From: Gemmatimonadota bacterium
GTDB lineage: Bacteria; Gemmatimonadota; Gemmatimonadetes; Gemmatimonadales; Gemmatimonadaceae
Direction: 5' to 3'
Length of the DNA stretch: 64,000 nucleotides
Assembly (NCBI GenBank): GCA_020161135.1
Contig: JAIUOB010000001.1
Location: 62,001 to 126,000 of the forward strand
The notes beneath the pieces were generated by a model that was given only the letters and a program-made list of their open reading frames with translations, had not been told where the DNA came from and ran no database searches. This document shows positions 16,396 through 26,328 of this stretch, piece after piece; the stretch's first letter is position 1, and each line of letters starts with the position of its first letter. The position numbers were made by a program, and so were the translations under genes.

Positions 16396-17577
16396 TCAGC
16401 GCGCCGTGGGCGGCCGCTGCACGACGGCGCGTCGCACGACGAAGGCGGGGGGCACATCGCGCGCGGTCACCTCGCTCCACCCGAGCAGGAGCGCACGGCC
16501 GGTCACGCGCAGATACGGATCCCGCGCATCGGCGCCGTCGGCCCCGGTGTCGAGACGCACCTCCTCGAACGTGTGTCCCGCCGTGCGCGACACCGCCAGC
16601 CCGATGCGGCGCAGCCCGCGCACGTTGGGGTCCTCGTACGCGACGCCGACCACGTCCCCGTCGGCCGCCACCCGCGCCACCCCGAGCCGCTCACCGTAGA
16701 GGATCGCCTGTGGCGGTTCGAAGGCCGCGCGCGGATCCATCTGGTGCGCATAGAACACGCCGACCCCTTCCGGGCCGCGCAGCGTGTAGGCGACGTGCAC
16801 GAACGCGGTGCGCGTGTCCACCGCGAGCCCCGGCGCGGGGCGAAGGCACCCGTACACGCCCGCCTCCGCCGCCTGCGCGTCGCCCGCGCCCATGTCGAGC
16901 GTGTCGATGGCCAGCGGGCCGCGCCAGGGCGCCGGGGTGCTGTCCCCTGCGACCGCATCACGCCACGCCGCCACCAGGTGCACGCGACCGCGCGCGGCGC
17001 GGGTCCACCACACCGCGACGGTGCCGCGCCCAGGCATCCGCGCCATGCGCAGCGTGCGCGCGCACTGACCCGCGTCCTCGGGGGCGCTGCCGTTGCCCAG
17101 TGCGACCGCCGGCGCGGCGGCCTGGGTCATCGTATGTCCGGCGTGCGCCATGTCCGCCATGGGCGCCGCGCCCTCCGCCACGCCTCCCGCAGGCCCCGCT
17201 GGCGACGCGACGAGCGGCGTGGCCTTGGTGATCGTGAGCGGGTCGCGTGCCTCGTCGAGCGCGTCGAGCGATGCATCAGCGGGGAGCCCGTCGGGCGCGG
17301 TCAGCAGTGTCTGCGCGCCCGCCTCGCGCAGCAGGTCCTGCTCGAGCAGGAAGCGTGCGAGCGGCGATCCGGCCACGAGCGTGGAGTCGGCGCCCGCGGC
17401 ACTCTCGCGCGGCTCGGCCGCGAGCGGGGACGGCATGGTCGTGCGGCGCGGCGTGGCGTCCACCCACGCCACCGTGGGACGGTCGCAGGCGGCAAGGAGT
17501 GCGAGGGCCGTGCAGGGCAGCACCGCGTACGAGCGCAGGCGCGGCGGCATGGCAAGGCGGGTGCGTCGAAGCGTCAT
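16396..17577 (-). CDS. putative lipoprotein of unknown function with a Met/His-rich segment
   Basis: The product has 393 residues. A lipoprotein signal ends at L-L-A-A-C. Translation may start at 17577 or at an in-frame ATG at 17550; both give a signal peptide. The middle contains M-A-D-M-A-H-A-G-H-T-M, a pattern often seen in copper-handling proteins. The second half has repeated segments such as F-V-H-V-A-Y-T, V-G-V-A-Y-E-D and L-L-L-G-W-S-E-V, suggesting beta-propeller blades. I recognise no named family. Likely a periplasmic lipoprotein; function unknown. Confidence 0.6.
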   Translation of the reverse strand: MTLRRTRLAMPPRLRSYAVLPCTALALLAACDRPTVAWVDATPRRTTMPSPLAAEPRESAAGADSTLVAGSPLARFLLEQDLLREAGAQTLLTAPDGLPADASLDALDEARDPLTITKATPLVASPAGPAGGVAEGAAPMADMAHAGHTMTQAAAPAVALGNGSAPEDAGQCARTLRMARMPGRGTVAVWWTRAARGRVHLVAAWRDAVAGDSTPAPWRGPLAIDTLDMGAGDAQAAEAGVYGCLRPAPGLAVDTRTAFVHVAYTLRGPEGVGVFYAHQMDPRAAFEPPQAILYGERLGVARVAADGDVVGVAYEDPNVRGLRRIGLAVSRTAGHTFEEVRLDTGADGADARDPYLRVTGRALLLGWSEVTARDVPPAFVVRRAVVQRPPTAR

Positions 17578-17654
17578 CCGCGAAGGGTACTGCCCGTCCG
17601 CCGCGCCGCTAGCTTTCGCGGCATCACTTTTCCCCGTTCTTCCGGAGCCTTTCG

Positions 17655-19286
17655 ATGTCCCTTGCCGCCTTCGACGGCACGCGTCGCGTGCCGCCCGCCG
17701 TCAACGAGCCGGTCCGCAGCTACGCCCCGGGATCGCCCGAGCGCGCGTCGCTGGAGGCGCGCCTGCAGCAGATGGCGGCCGAGGTCGTCGAGATTCCGGT
17801 CGTCGTGGGCGGCCGTCGCGTTCACACGGGCGATGTCGGCACGGTCACCATGCCGTGCGATCACGGGCATGTGCTGGCCCGGTACCACAAGGCGACGCCC
17901 GAGCTGGTGCGCGAGGCCATCGAGGCGTCGGCCGCCGCATCGAAGGTGTGGGCGAGCTGGCGCTGGGAGGAGCGCGCGGCGGTGTTCCTCAAGGCCGCCG
18001 AGCTGCTCACCACCACGTGGCGCGACACGCTGAACGCCGCCACGATACTCGGACAGGCCAAGACCGTGCACCAGGCCGAGATCGACGCGGCCTGCGAGCT
18101 CATCGATTTCTTCCGCTTCAACGTGCAGTTCGCGCAGGAGCTGTACGCCGAGCAGCCGCTGAGCGACCACACCATGTGGAACCAGCTCGACTACCGGCCG
18201 CTCGAAGGGTTCGTGTACGCGGTGACGCCGTTCAACTTCACGGCCATCGGCGGCAACCTGCCGGGCGCGCCCGCGCTCATGGGCAACGTGGTGCTCTGGA
18301 AGCCCAGCGCGACGGCCACGCTGTCGAGCTGGTACACGATGCAGTTGCTCGAGGCGGCGGGCCTGCCCCCGGGCGTCATCAACTTCCTGCCGGGCGACGC
18401 CGCGATGATCTCCGAGATCGCGCTGACGCACCGGGACCTCGCCGGCGTGCACTTCACCGGCTCGACGGGCGTCTTCAACAGCATGTGGGAGACGATCGGC
18501 AAGAACATGAACCGCTACCGCTCGTACCCGCGCATCGTGGGCGAGACGGGTGGCAAGGACTTCATCGTCGCGCATCCGAGCGCCGATGCGCAGGCGCTGG
18601 CGGTAGGCATGGTGCGCGGCGCGTTCGAGTACCAGGGACAGAAGTGCTCGGCGGCGAGCCGCGCGTACATCCCGGCGTCGCTGTGGCCCGAGGTGAAGGC
18701 GAAGTGCACGGCCATGATGGCCGAGATGAAGCAGGGCGACACGCGCGACTTCACCAACTTCGTCGCGGCGGTCATCGATGAGCGGGCGTTCACGCGCCTC
18801 GCGGCGGCCATCGACGAGGCCAAGGCCAACGCCACCATCGTCGCGGGCGGCGGGTATGACAAGTCGAAGGGGTGGTTCATCCAGCCCACGATCATCGAGA
18901 CGAAGGACCCGAACTATCGCACGCTGTGCGAGGAGCTCTTCGGCCCCATCCTCACGGTGTACGTCTACGATGACGCGGAGTGGGCGGAGACGCTGCAGAT
19001 CGTCGACCGCACGTCGCCGTACGCACTCACCGGCGCGGTGTTCGCGCAGGACCGGCAGGCGGTGCGCGAAGCGAACGCGGCGCTGCGTCAGAGCGCGGGC
19101 AACTTCTACATCAACGACAAGCCCACGGGCGCCGTCGTCGGGCAGCAGCCGTTCGGCGGCGCGCGCGGCTCGGGCACGAACGACAAGGCGGGCTCGAAGC
19201 TCAACCTGATGCGCTGGGTGAGCACGCGCACGATCAAGGAGACGTTCGCGAGTCCGCTGGGGTGGAAGTACCCGTACCTCGGGTAA
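17655..19286 (+). CDS. pruA: L-glutamate gamma-semialdehyde (1-pyrroline-5-carboxylate) dehydrogenase
   Basis: The product has 543 residues, the length of the ALDH4A1-like group 1 P5C dehydrogenases rather than the shorter RocA group. Diagnostic pieces are N-Q-L-D-Y-R-P-L-E-G-F-V-Y-A-V-T-P-F-N-F-T, NAD-site F-T-G-S-T-G, catalytic Glu in V-G-E-T-G-G-K-D, catalytic Cys in Q-G-Q-K-C-S-A-A-S-R, and the C-terminal F-G-G-A-R-G-S-G-T-N-D-K-A-G. It oxidises glutamate semialdehyde to glutamate with NAD in proline catabolism. No proline dehydrogenase is adjacent. A PhzF-family gene follows 4 bp later, so the two are likely co-translated. Confidence 0.93.
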   Translation: MSLAAFDGTRRVPPAVNEPVRSYAPGSPERASLEARLQQMAAEVVEIPVVVGGRRVHTGDVGTVTMPCDHGHVLARYHKATPELVREAIEASAAASKVWASWRWEERAAVFLKAAELLTTTWRDTLNAATILGQAKTVHQAEIDAACELIDFFRFNVQFAQELYAEQPLSDHTMWNQLDYRPLEGFVYAVTPFNFTAIGGNLPGAPALMGNVVLWKPSATATLSSWYTMQLLEAAGLPPGVINFLPGDAAMISEIALTHRDLAGVHFTGSTGVFNSMWETIGKNMNRYRSYPRIVGETGGKDFIVAHPSADAQALAVGMVRGAFEYQGQKCSAASRAYIPASLWPEVKAKCTAMMAEMKQGDTRDFTNFVAAVIDERAFTRLAAAIDEAKANATIVAGGGYDKSKGWFIQPTIIETKDPNYRTLCEELFGPILTVYVYDDAEWAETLQIVDRTSPYALTGAVFAQDRQAVREANAALRQSAGNFYINDKPTGAVVGQQPFGGARGSGTNDKAGSKLNLMRWVSTRTIKETFASPLGWKYPYLG

Positions 19287-19290
19287 CGCC

Positions 19291-20241
19291 ATGCGCCAGC
19301 TCCGCTACGTCACCGCCGACGTGTTCACGTCGGTGCCCTTCACCGGCAACCAGCTCGCCGTCGTCTTTGGCGCCGAGGGGTTGCCGACGGAGACGCTGCA
19401 GGCGATCACGCGCGAGTTCAACTACGCCGAGAGCACGTTCGTGTTCGCGCCCGAGCGGCCGGACACGACGCGGCGCGTGCGCATCTTCACGCCCGAGCTC
19501 GAGCTGCCCTTCGCCGGGCATCCCACCCTCGGCACCGCCCACGTGCTCGTGGCCACAGGCGAGGTGGCGCCGACCGCCGACGACCTCGCGCGCGGCGCGA
19601 TCTCCGTGGTGCTGGGCGAGAACGTGGGGCCGGTGCCGGTGCGCGTGCAGCTCGATGGGGGCGTGCCCACTCACGGCCAGTTCACGACCGCCAAGCTCCC
19701 CGAGGAGCGTGTCGAGGTGACGGACCTGGACGCGCTGGCCCGGGTGCTGTCGCTGTCGGCGGACGACTTCGTGGGGGGCGCCCACGCGCCGACCGGCGTG
19801 GATTGCGGCGTGCCCTGGCTCATGCTGCCTGTGAAGAGCGCGGAGGCCGTGGCGCGGGCGCGTCTCGACCATGTCGCGTGGGCCGAGGTGTTGCGCGATC
19901 GGTGGGCGGCGTGGCCGTTCGTGTTCGCCATGACGCGTGGGGACGACGAGGCGGCGCTGGCGCCGCACGTGCGCGGCTGCGACATCCGCGCGCGGGCCTT
20001 CGTGCCGGGGAGCACCGTGCCGGAGGATCCCGCCACCGGCTCGGCCAACGCCTGTCTGGCGGGCTACCTGGCTGCGCGCACGCCCCGCGACGGGACCGTG
20101 CGCTGGGAGGTTGCACAGGGCGTCGAGATGGGACGGCCGAGCCGCCTCTCCATCGAGGCCGACGTGCAGCAGGGTGCGGTGCGTGCGGTGCGCGTGGGTG
20201 GCGCGAGCATCGTCATGTGCGAGGGGACGCTGCGTCTTTGA
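19291..20241 (+). CDS. PhzF-family isomerase/epimerase-like protein
   Basis: The product has 316 residues. PhzF signatures are the opening D-V-F-T-x-x-P-F-T-G-N-Q-L-A-V, catalytic Glu in N-Y-A-E-S-T-F-V, F-T-P-E-L-E-L-P-F-A-G-H-P-T-L-G, and the second-lobe D-P-A-T-G-S-A-N-A. The fold is shared with diaminopimelate epimerase and proline racemase. Only a small part of this family makes phenazines. Here, 4 bp after a P5C dehydrogenase, a role in amino-acid isomerisation is more likely, but this is inference. The 3' end overlaps the convergent diguanylate cyclase gene by 29 bp. Confidence 0.87.
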   Translation: MRQLRYVTADVFTSVPFTGNQLAVVFGAEGLPTETLQAITREFNYAESTFVFAPERPDTTRRVRIFTPELELPFAGHPTLGTAHVLVATGEVAPTADDLARGAISVVLGENVGPVPVRVQLDGGVPTHGQFTTAKLPEERVEVTDLDALARVLSLSADDFVGGAHAPTGVDCGVPWLMLPVKSAEAVARARLDHVAWAEVLRDRWAAWPFVFAMTRGDDEAALAPHVRGCDIRARAFVPGSTVPEDPATGSANACLAGYLAARTPRDGTVRWEVAQGVEMGRPSRLSIEADVQQGAVRAVRVGGASIVMCEGTLRL

Positions 20242-21478
20242 CGCGGCGCCCCGCGCCCAGCATCGTCGCCCATTCCACCACGCGGTCACGCCCGCCGCGC
20301 TTGGCGGCGTACAGCGCCTCGTCGGCGCGGGCCCGCAGGTCCTCGGCGATGCCGTCGTCGGGCACGCTGTCCGACACGATGCCGGCGCTCACCGTGACCG
20401 ATACCTTCGCCCGCGGCTCGGCGAAGGTGCGGCGGCGGAACGCCTCCACGATGCGTGTGGCAAGCAGGCGTGCGCCCTCCTGGTTGGTGTTGGGCGCGAG
20501 CACCATGAACTCCTCGCCGCCGGTACGGGCCACGACGTCCTCGGCACGCGCGTTGGCGCGCAGCAGCTCGCCCGCCTCGGCGATCACCTGGTCGCCCACG
20601 AGGTGGCCGTAACTGTCGTTGATGCGCTTGAAGTGATCGAGGTCGAGGGCGATGAGCGCGAGGTCGGTGTGCGTACGGGCCGCGCGCGCGAGTTCGCGGC
20701 GGTACTGCTGCTCGAACCCGCGGCGGTTGAAGCACCCCGAGAGCGGGTCGGTGAGCACGATGGTCGCGAGCTGCGTGCGCATGCGATTGTACGCTCGCCC
20801 GACGCTGGTGATCGCGTCGGGACGCGCATCCGCGCCCACATCGTAGCTCTCGGAGAAGTCGCCTTCCTCGGCCCGCTGGAAGATCCCCACGAGGCGGCCA
20901 AGACGTTCGTGCAGGTTGCTCTGCACGCGGGTGACCAGCAGCCCCCCGATGCCGAACACGACGAGGCGGACCCAGACCCGCCCCCACACCACCTCGCCAC
21001 CCGCACCGGCCGCGATGTCGTTGAGCAGCAGGTACGTGGCCGACATCGCGCCCAGCATGAGGAGCGCCGGCGAACGGCCGAAGTAGACGTGCGTGAGCTG
21101 CAGGGAGATGAGCGCCGCGAACAGCCCGATGTCGTAGTTGGGCGGTGGCGCGAGCAGGAACACCAGCCAGAAGACGATCGCGAGGTCGGCGACGACCATG
21201 AGCGTCGCGAGCGTGTGGCCGGCGCGGCGCGTCCGCGCGACCCACTGCCGGATGCCCACCACCAGCAGCACATAGCCGACCGTGACGAGTCCGGGCAGCC
21301 AGTCGGCGGCGCGGGCGCCGACGACGGCGGTGGCCACGGGCGACAGCTCCAGCGAGCCCAGCACGCGCAGCCCCACCGCGATGAGCCCGGCGGCGACGGC
21401 GAGCCCCAGACGGTACCCCGTCTGCCAGAGGAGCACCTCCGCATTGGCGAAGTCGGACCGGGGACGTTCGGGGTGCAT
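20213..21478 (-). CDS. membrane diguanylate cyclase (GGDEF)
   Basis: The product has 421 residues from the ATG at 21478. About six membrane helices occupy residues 20-200, followed by a HAMP-like linker (V-G-I-F-Q-R-A-E-E-G-D-F). The GGDEF domain follows, with L-D-L-D-H-F-K-R-I-N-D, active site G-G-E-E-F near residue 320, and an inhibitory I-site R-A-E-D five residues before it. It should make cyclic di-GMP with product feedback. The N-terminal membrane block is the likely signal input. It converges on and overlaps the PhzF gene by 29 bp. Confidence 0.9.
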   Translation of the reverse strand: MHPERPRSDFANAEVLLWQTGYRLGLAVAAGLIAVGLRVLGSLELSPVATAVVGARAADWLPGLVTVGYVLLVVGIRQWVARTRRAGHTLATLMVVADLAIVFWLVFLLAPPPNYDIGLFAALISLQLTHVYFGRSPALLMLGAMSATYLLLNDIAAGAGGEVVWGRVWVRLVVFGIGGLLVTRVQSNLHERLGRLVGIFQRAEEGDFSESYDVGADARPDAITSVGRAYNRMRTQLATIVLTDPLSGCFNRRGFEQQYRRELARAARTHTDLALIALDLDHFKRINDSYGHLVGDQVIAEAGELLRANARAEDVVARTGGEEFMVLAPNTNQEGARLLATRIVEAFRRRTFAEPRAKVSVTVSAGIVSDSVPDDGIAEDLRARADEALYAAKRGGRDRVVEWATMLGAGRRVKDAASPRT

Positions 21479-21531
21479 CGTGGCTACGATACCCCCGAAC
21501 GGGGCCGCGGGTAACGGTGAACGTGCCGGCC

Positions 21532-21570
21532 GGGTCCGCCAGCGGGCGCCTTCTCCGCAGCGGCGGACCC
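21532..21570 (-). terminator. possible hairpin terminator of the efflux operon
   Basis: GGGTCCGCC (21532-21540) and GGCGGACCC (21562-21570) form a 9-bp perfect stem with a 21-nt loop that can pair further. It lies 8 bp beyond the stop of the MacB-like ATPase gene on the minus strand. No T-run follows. Confidence 0.4.
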
Positions 21571-21578
21571 CCCAACCA

Positions 21579-22292
<714 letters not shown>

Positions 22293-22309
22293 GACGGTGG
22301 GGTGGTGGG

Positions 22310-23554
22310 TCAGCGGATACGGATCTTCTCCGCCGTCGCATAGCTGCTCAGGTCGGAGATGATGATGCGATCGCCGGCCGAGAGGCCGGAGAGGATCTCG
22401 ATGGTGTTGACGGAGCTGCGGCCCAGCACGACGGGGACGCGCACGGCGGTGCCGCCGTCGCCCTCGAGGCGGAAGACGGACGTGTTGCCGGTGGCGGCGC
22501 TCGACGCCGGGCGCCCGGTGTGCAGCACGTTGGTGAGGCGGTCGATGACGATGGTGCCGTCGATGGAGAGATCGGGCACCGCGCCGGCCGGCAAGGCGCC
22601 GTCGAGCGCGACATCGACCGTGACACTCCCCTGCTGTGCCGAGGGATCCTTGCGCACGACATGCCCCGCGATGAGGCCGTTGCGCGTGTCGATGCTGGCC
22701 TTCTGCCCGAGCTGCACATCCTTGGCCTGTGACTCCGGGATGCGCAGCACCGCCTTGAGCTGGCCCGGTTGCACGACCTTGGCCAGCGTGGTGCCTTCGG
22801 GCACCCACTGCCCGAGTTGCAGCGTGAGCTCCTGCAGCACGCCGGCGTCGGGCGCGCGCACCGTGAGCGAACGCAGGCGCGCCTGCTGGTTGTCGGCAAT
22901 GGCGCGGAGCTGCACCACGCGCGAGGCCTGCACCGCGAGCTGCGAGTCGATGGCCGCCTTCATGAGCGCAAGGCGCTCCTGCTCGACGCGCAGGCGCGTG
23001 GTGAACTCCTCCGCTGCCGCACGCCGATTGGTGGCGTCGAAGGGCGGCACGAGCCCGAGCCGCACGAGCGAGTCCGCAGCGCGCGCCTCCTGCGTGGTGG
23101 ACACCCACTGCGTGCGGGTGCTCGCCACCGTGCCTTCCTGCGTGAGGATGGCGGTGCGCAGGTTGGTGCGCAGGTTGATGAGGTCGATCTCGGCCTGGCG
23201 GACCTGTTGCTCGGCCTGCATGGTCTGGATCTGCAGGTCGGGGTTGCTGAGCTCCAGCAGGATGTCGCCGCCGGACACGGCGCGGCCGCTTTCGCTGTTG
23301 AGGCGCTCCACACGCGCCGATGCCTGCGCGGTGATGAAGCGGATGTGCTCGGGCACGAGGGTGCCGGGGCCGCGCACCTCGCGCACGACATCACCGCGCT
23401 CGACGGTGTCGACGAGGACGGCCGCGCGCTCGACGGTGGGCACCGCCGGGTCGAGCCGCATGAGGGCGACGGTCACGGCCACGAGGGCAACGACGCCGCC
23501 GCCGATGAGCAGCGGGCGACGGACGGACTTCTTGGGGGTACGGACGATATCCAT
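22310..23554 (-). CDS. HlyD/MacA-type efflux periplasmic adaptor
   Basis: The product has 414 residues. One N-terminal membrane helix (about residues 14-30) anchors it. A split lipoyl half (I-T-A-Q-A-S-A-R-V-E-R-L) is followed by a long alpha-helical hairpin (about residues 105-225, heptad-like and glutamine-rich), the second lipoyl half (L-T-V-R-A-P-D-A-G-V) and beta-barrel and membrane-proximal domains. It should bridge the inner-membrane permease to an outer-membrane channel, which is not encoded here. It sits between the ADOP permease (72 bp away) and the ATPase. Confidence 0.88.
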   Translation of the reverse strand: MDIVRTPKKSVRRPLLIGGGVVALVAVTVALMRLDPAVPTVERAAVLVDTVERGDVVREVRGPGTLVPEHIRFITAQASARVERLNSESGRAVSGGDILLELSNPDLQIQTMQAEQQVRQAEIDLINLRTNLRTAILTQEGTVASTRTQWVSTTQEARAADSLVRLGLVPPFDATNRRAAAEEFTTRLRVEQERLALMKAAIDSQLAVQASRVVQLRAIADNQQARLRSLTVRAPDAGVLQELTLQLGQWVPEGTTLAKVVQPGQLKAVLRIPESQAKDVQLGQKASIDTRNGLIAGHVVRKDPSAQQGSVTVDVALDGALPAGAVPDLSIDGTIVIDRLTNVLHTGRPASSAATGNTSVFRLEGDGGTAVRVPVVLGRSSVNTIEILSGLSAGDRIIISDLSSYATAEKIRIR

Positions 23555-23626
23555 GCAGCGGGGATCTGCGGGGAACGTGGGGGTGCGCGCGCGTGCGCGG
23601 ATGCGCGACGACCGGCGCGAACGGAA

Positions 23627-26134
23627 TCAGTCGTAGCGGAGCGCTTGCATCGGATCGACCTGCGCCGCGCGGCGCGCGGGCAGGAAGCCGGCCGCCAGCG
23701 CGACGGACACGAGCAGCACGACGGCGAGCACGAACACCACGGGGTCGTGCCCCTCGAGCTGGTAGAGCTGGGAGCGCGCGGCGCGCCCGAGTGCGAGCGC
23801 GGCCGCAACACCCACGACCGTGCCCAGTGCAGTCATGCCGCCCACCTGGCGCATGACGAGGGCGCGGACCTTCGCCGCATCGGCGCCCAGCGCCATGCGC
23901 ACGCCGATCTCGCGGGTGCGTTGCGTGACGGTGTACGCCAGCATGCCGTACAACCCGACGGCCGCCAGCAGCGTGGCCAGCACCGCGAACGACGCCGCAA
24001 GCGTGCTGATCATGCGGTCGAGGAAGACATTCTCCTTGACCTGCTGCGGCAGGGTCTTGAGCTCCTCGACGGGCACCGTCGCATCCAGGCGGCGCATGGT
24101 GGCGGTGATGCCGCGCAGGATCTCGGCCGGCGGCAGCGTGGTGCGTACGTAGAAGTTGAGCGCGCTCACACTGCCGTCCTGCCGCCACGGTGTGTAGAAG
24201 AGCGGCGGCACGCTGTCCTTCACGTCGCTGTACTTCGCGTCCTTCACGAGGCCGACGATCTGCATGTCGAGCGAGTCCTGCCCTGACGGGCCCGCGCGTG
24301 CCATGAACTTGCCGACCGGGTTGGGCCCGAGGTTGAACTTCCGGGCAAAGGTCTCGTTCACCAGCGCCACCTTCGCACTGCCGAGACGGTCACTCTCGGT
24401 GAAGTCGCGTCCTGCCAGCAACGTCATGCCCAGCGTCTTGAGGTAGTCGCTGCCGGTGCCGTTGTACCGCGCGTTGCAGTCGGTGTCCGGGAGGCAGGTG
24501 AAGCCTTGCACGCGCACATCGTTGCCCCAGTTGTTGCCGGCGAGCACCGCCACGCGCGCACTCGTCACATCGGTCACGCCCGGGAGGCCACGCAGCTCCT
24601 GCTCGAGGCGATCGTAGAGCACCTTGGCGCGTGTGCTGTCATAGCCGCTGCGCATGGGCGAGATGGCGAAGGTCGCGACCTGGTCGACCGAGAGGCCCAG
24701 GTCCGTGCGGCTCACGTTCACGAGGCTCTTGAGGAAGAGCCCCGCCGAGATGAGCAGCGCCACCGACAACGCGATCTGCACGGTCACGAGCGCGGTGCGG
24801 AAGCGCGACGCCGCGCGTCCACCGCCGGTGATCTGCCCCGCGCCCGCGCGAATGACCGAGATGAGGTCGGAGCGCGTGCTGTGCAGGGCGGGAAACAGCC
24901 CGAACACGATGCCGGTGGCCACGGCAAGCAGGCCGGCGAAGGCGATTATCTGCGGGCGCAGCGAGATGTCCATGGTCTCGAGCGCCTCCGGCGGCATGAA
25001 CGAGGCGACCCCCTGCAGTGTCCAGATGGCCACCAGCAGGCTCACCAGCCCGCCCAGCACGGCGAGCACCAGCGACTCCGTGAGGAGCTGCCGCAGCAGT
25101 TGCGCACGTGTCGCGCCCAGCGCGAGGCGTACGCCCATTTCAGTCGCGCGGCTCGCACCGCGCGCCAGCAGCAGGTTGGCGATGTTCGCGCAGGCGATGA
25201 GCAGCACCGTGCCCGTGATCGCGAAGAGCATGATGAGCGGCGTCTTCGCCTCGCGGTGGATGCTGCTCTGCCCGCGGGCGCCCGCCGAGACGGCGATGGC
25301 CTTGGTCTTGAAGCGCTGCATGGTCGCGTCGCTCATGCCCTGCTGCAGCGGCGCCTCGACGTCGACGAGGATGTTCTTGTAGAGCGTATTGAGGCCGGCG
25401 GACGCCTGCTCGATGCTGCTGCCCGGCTTGAGACGACCGAAGACGTACACCCAGTAGTTGCGGCGATCCTCGAAGGCGGGGCGCCACGTGGAGACGGCGG
25501 CACGCATGCTCAGCGGCACGTATAGCAGCGGCTCGGCGCCCAGCGTCGTGCCGCGGAACCCTTGTGGTGCGACACCGATGATGGTGAGCGACTTGCCGTT
25601 CACGATGATCGTCTGGCCCAGCACCTTCGGGTCGCCACCGAAGCGCTCGAGCCAGAACTCGTGGGCCAGCACGGTCACGTAGTTCGCGCCGATGACCGCA
25701 TCGTCGGCGGGCTGCAGCAGGCGCCCCAGCGCCGGCGTGATGCCCAGCGTGCCGAAGTAGCCGCCACTCACGAACATGCCGCGCCCGGTGAAGGCTTCCT
25801 CGCGCACTGACAGGTTGGCACCGAAGCTCACGTGGCCTGCGACGCCGGCGAGCGACGTCTGCTGCTGCTCGAGGTCACGGAACATCGCGTAGCTGAAGAC
25901 GTCCTCGCAGCTCCCGGCCTGACTGCAGTTCGTGCTCCCGGGCTTGGGGCCCGGCGCCGAGAGATTGACCAGCTCCGCCGGCGCCCGCACGGGCAGTTGC
26001 CGAATGAGGAACTGATCGAAGAGGGAGTAGATGGCAGCGTTGGCGCCGATGCCCAACGCGAGGGAGGCGATGGCGACGGCGGTGACGAACGGGGTCTTGC
26101 GCAGCATGCGCAGCGCGAGCCGGACGTGTTGCAT
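23627..26134 (-). CDS. ADOP-type ABC transporter permease (duplicated MacB/FtsX)
   Basis: The product has 835 residues from the ATG at 26134; the in-frame extension upstream has no gene-like character. It carries two tandem units. Each has a helix, a periplasmic MacB_PCD domain and an FtsX block of three helices (about residues 20-430 and 445-835), the layout known from Acidobacteria and Gemmatimonadota as ADOP permeases. Conserved pieces are F-V-T-A-V-A-I-A-S-L-A-L-G-I-G-A-N-A-A-I and R-T-R-E-I-G-V-R-M-A-L-G. With the adaptor and ATPase genes downstream it forms a tripartite exporter, probably for peptides, drugs or lipids. Confidence 0.9.
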   Translation of the reverse strand: MQHVRLALRMLRKTPFVTAVAIASLALGIGANAAIYSLFDQFLIRQLPVRAPAELVNLSAPGPKPGSTNCSQAGSCEDVFSYAMFRDLEQQQTSLAGVAGHVSFGANLSVREEAFTGRGMFVSGGYFGTLGITPALGRLLQPADDAVIGANYVTVLAHEFWLERFGGDPKVLGQTIIVNGKSLTIIGVAPQGFRGTTLGAEPLLYVPLSMRAAVSTWRPAFEDRRNYWVYVFGRLKPGSSIEQASAGLNTLYKNILVDVEAPLQQGMSDATMQRFKTKAIAVSAGARGQSSIHREAKTPLIMLFAITGTVLLIACANIANLLLARGASRATEMGVRLALGATRAQLLRQLLTESLVLAVLGGLVSLLVAIWTLQGVASFMPPEALETMDISLRPQIIAFAGLLAVATGIVFGLFPALHSTRSDLISVIRAGAGQITGGGRAASRFRTALVTVQIALSVALLISAGLFLKSLVNVSRTDLGLSVDQVATFAISPMRSGYDSTRAKVLYDRLEQELRGLPGVTDVTSARVAVLAGNNWGNDVRVQGFTCLPDTDCNARYNGTGSDYLKTLGMTLLAGRDFTESDRLGSAKVALVNETFARKFNLGPNPVGKFMARAGPSGQDSLDMQIVGLVKDAKYSDVKDSVPPLFYTPWRQDGSVSALNFYVRTTLPPAEILRGITATMRRLDATVPVEELKTLPQQVKENVFLDRMISTLAASFAVLATLLAAVGLYGMLAYTVTQRTREIGVRMALGADAAKVRALVMRQVGGMTALGTVVGVAAALALGRAARSQLYQLEGHDPVVFVLAVVLLVSVALAAGFLPARRAAQVDPMQALRYD

Positions 26135-26328
26135 GAACGGGCCCCTGGGCGCGTGGTCTCGAAGCGAGCAACCGGAACTCGGGTTGCCACTGAGACAGCG
26201 CATGGTGGGGGAGGGTTTGAAGGGGAGGTGCCGGCCGTACGGGCGCGCCCCCACACCGGGTTTCGCAGGGACGGAACCGATCGGACCCGTCGCCCCGTTC
26301 GTCTCATTCACCCCCAGCCCACACAGCC

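Noticed and set aside
19291..20241. Phenazine biosynthesis cluster because of the PhzF family
   Set aside because: No other phenazine gene is present, and most PhzF-family proteins are unrelated to phenazines.
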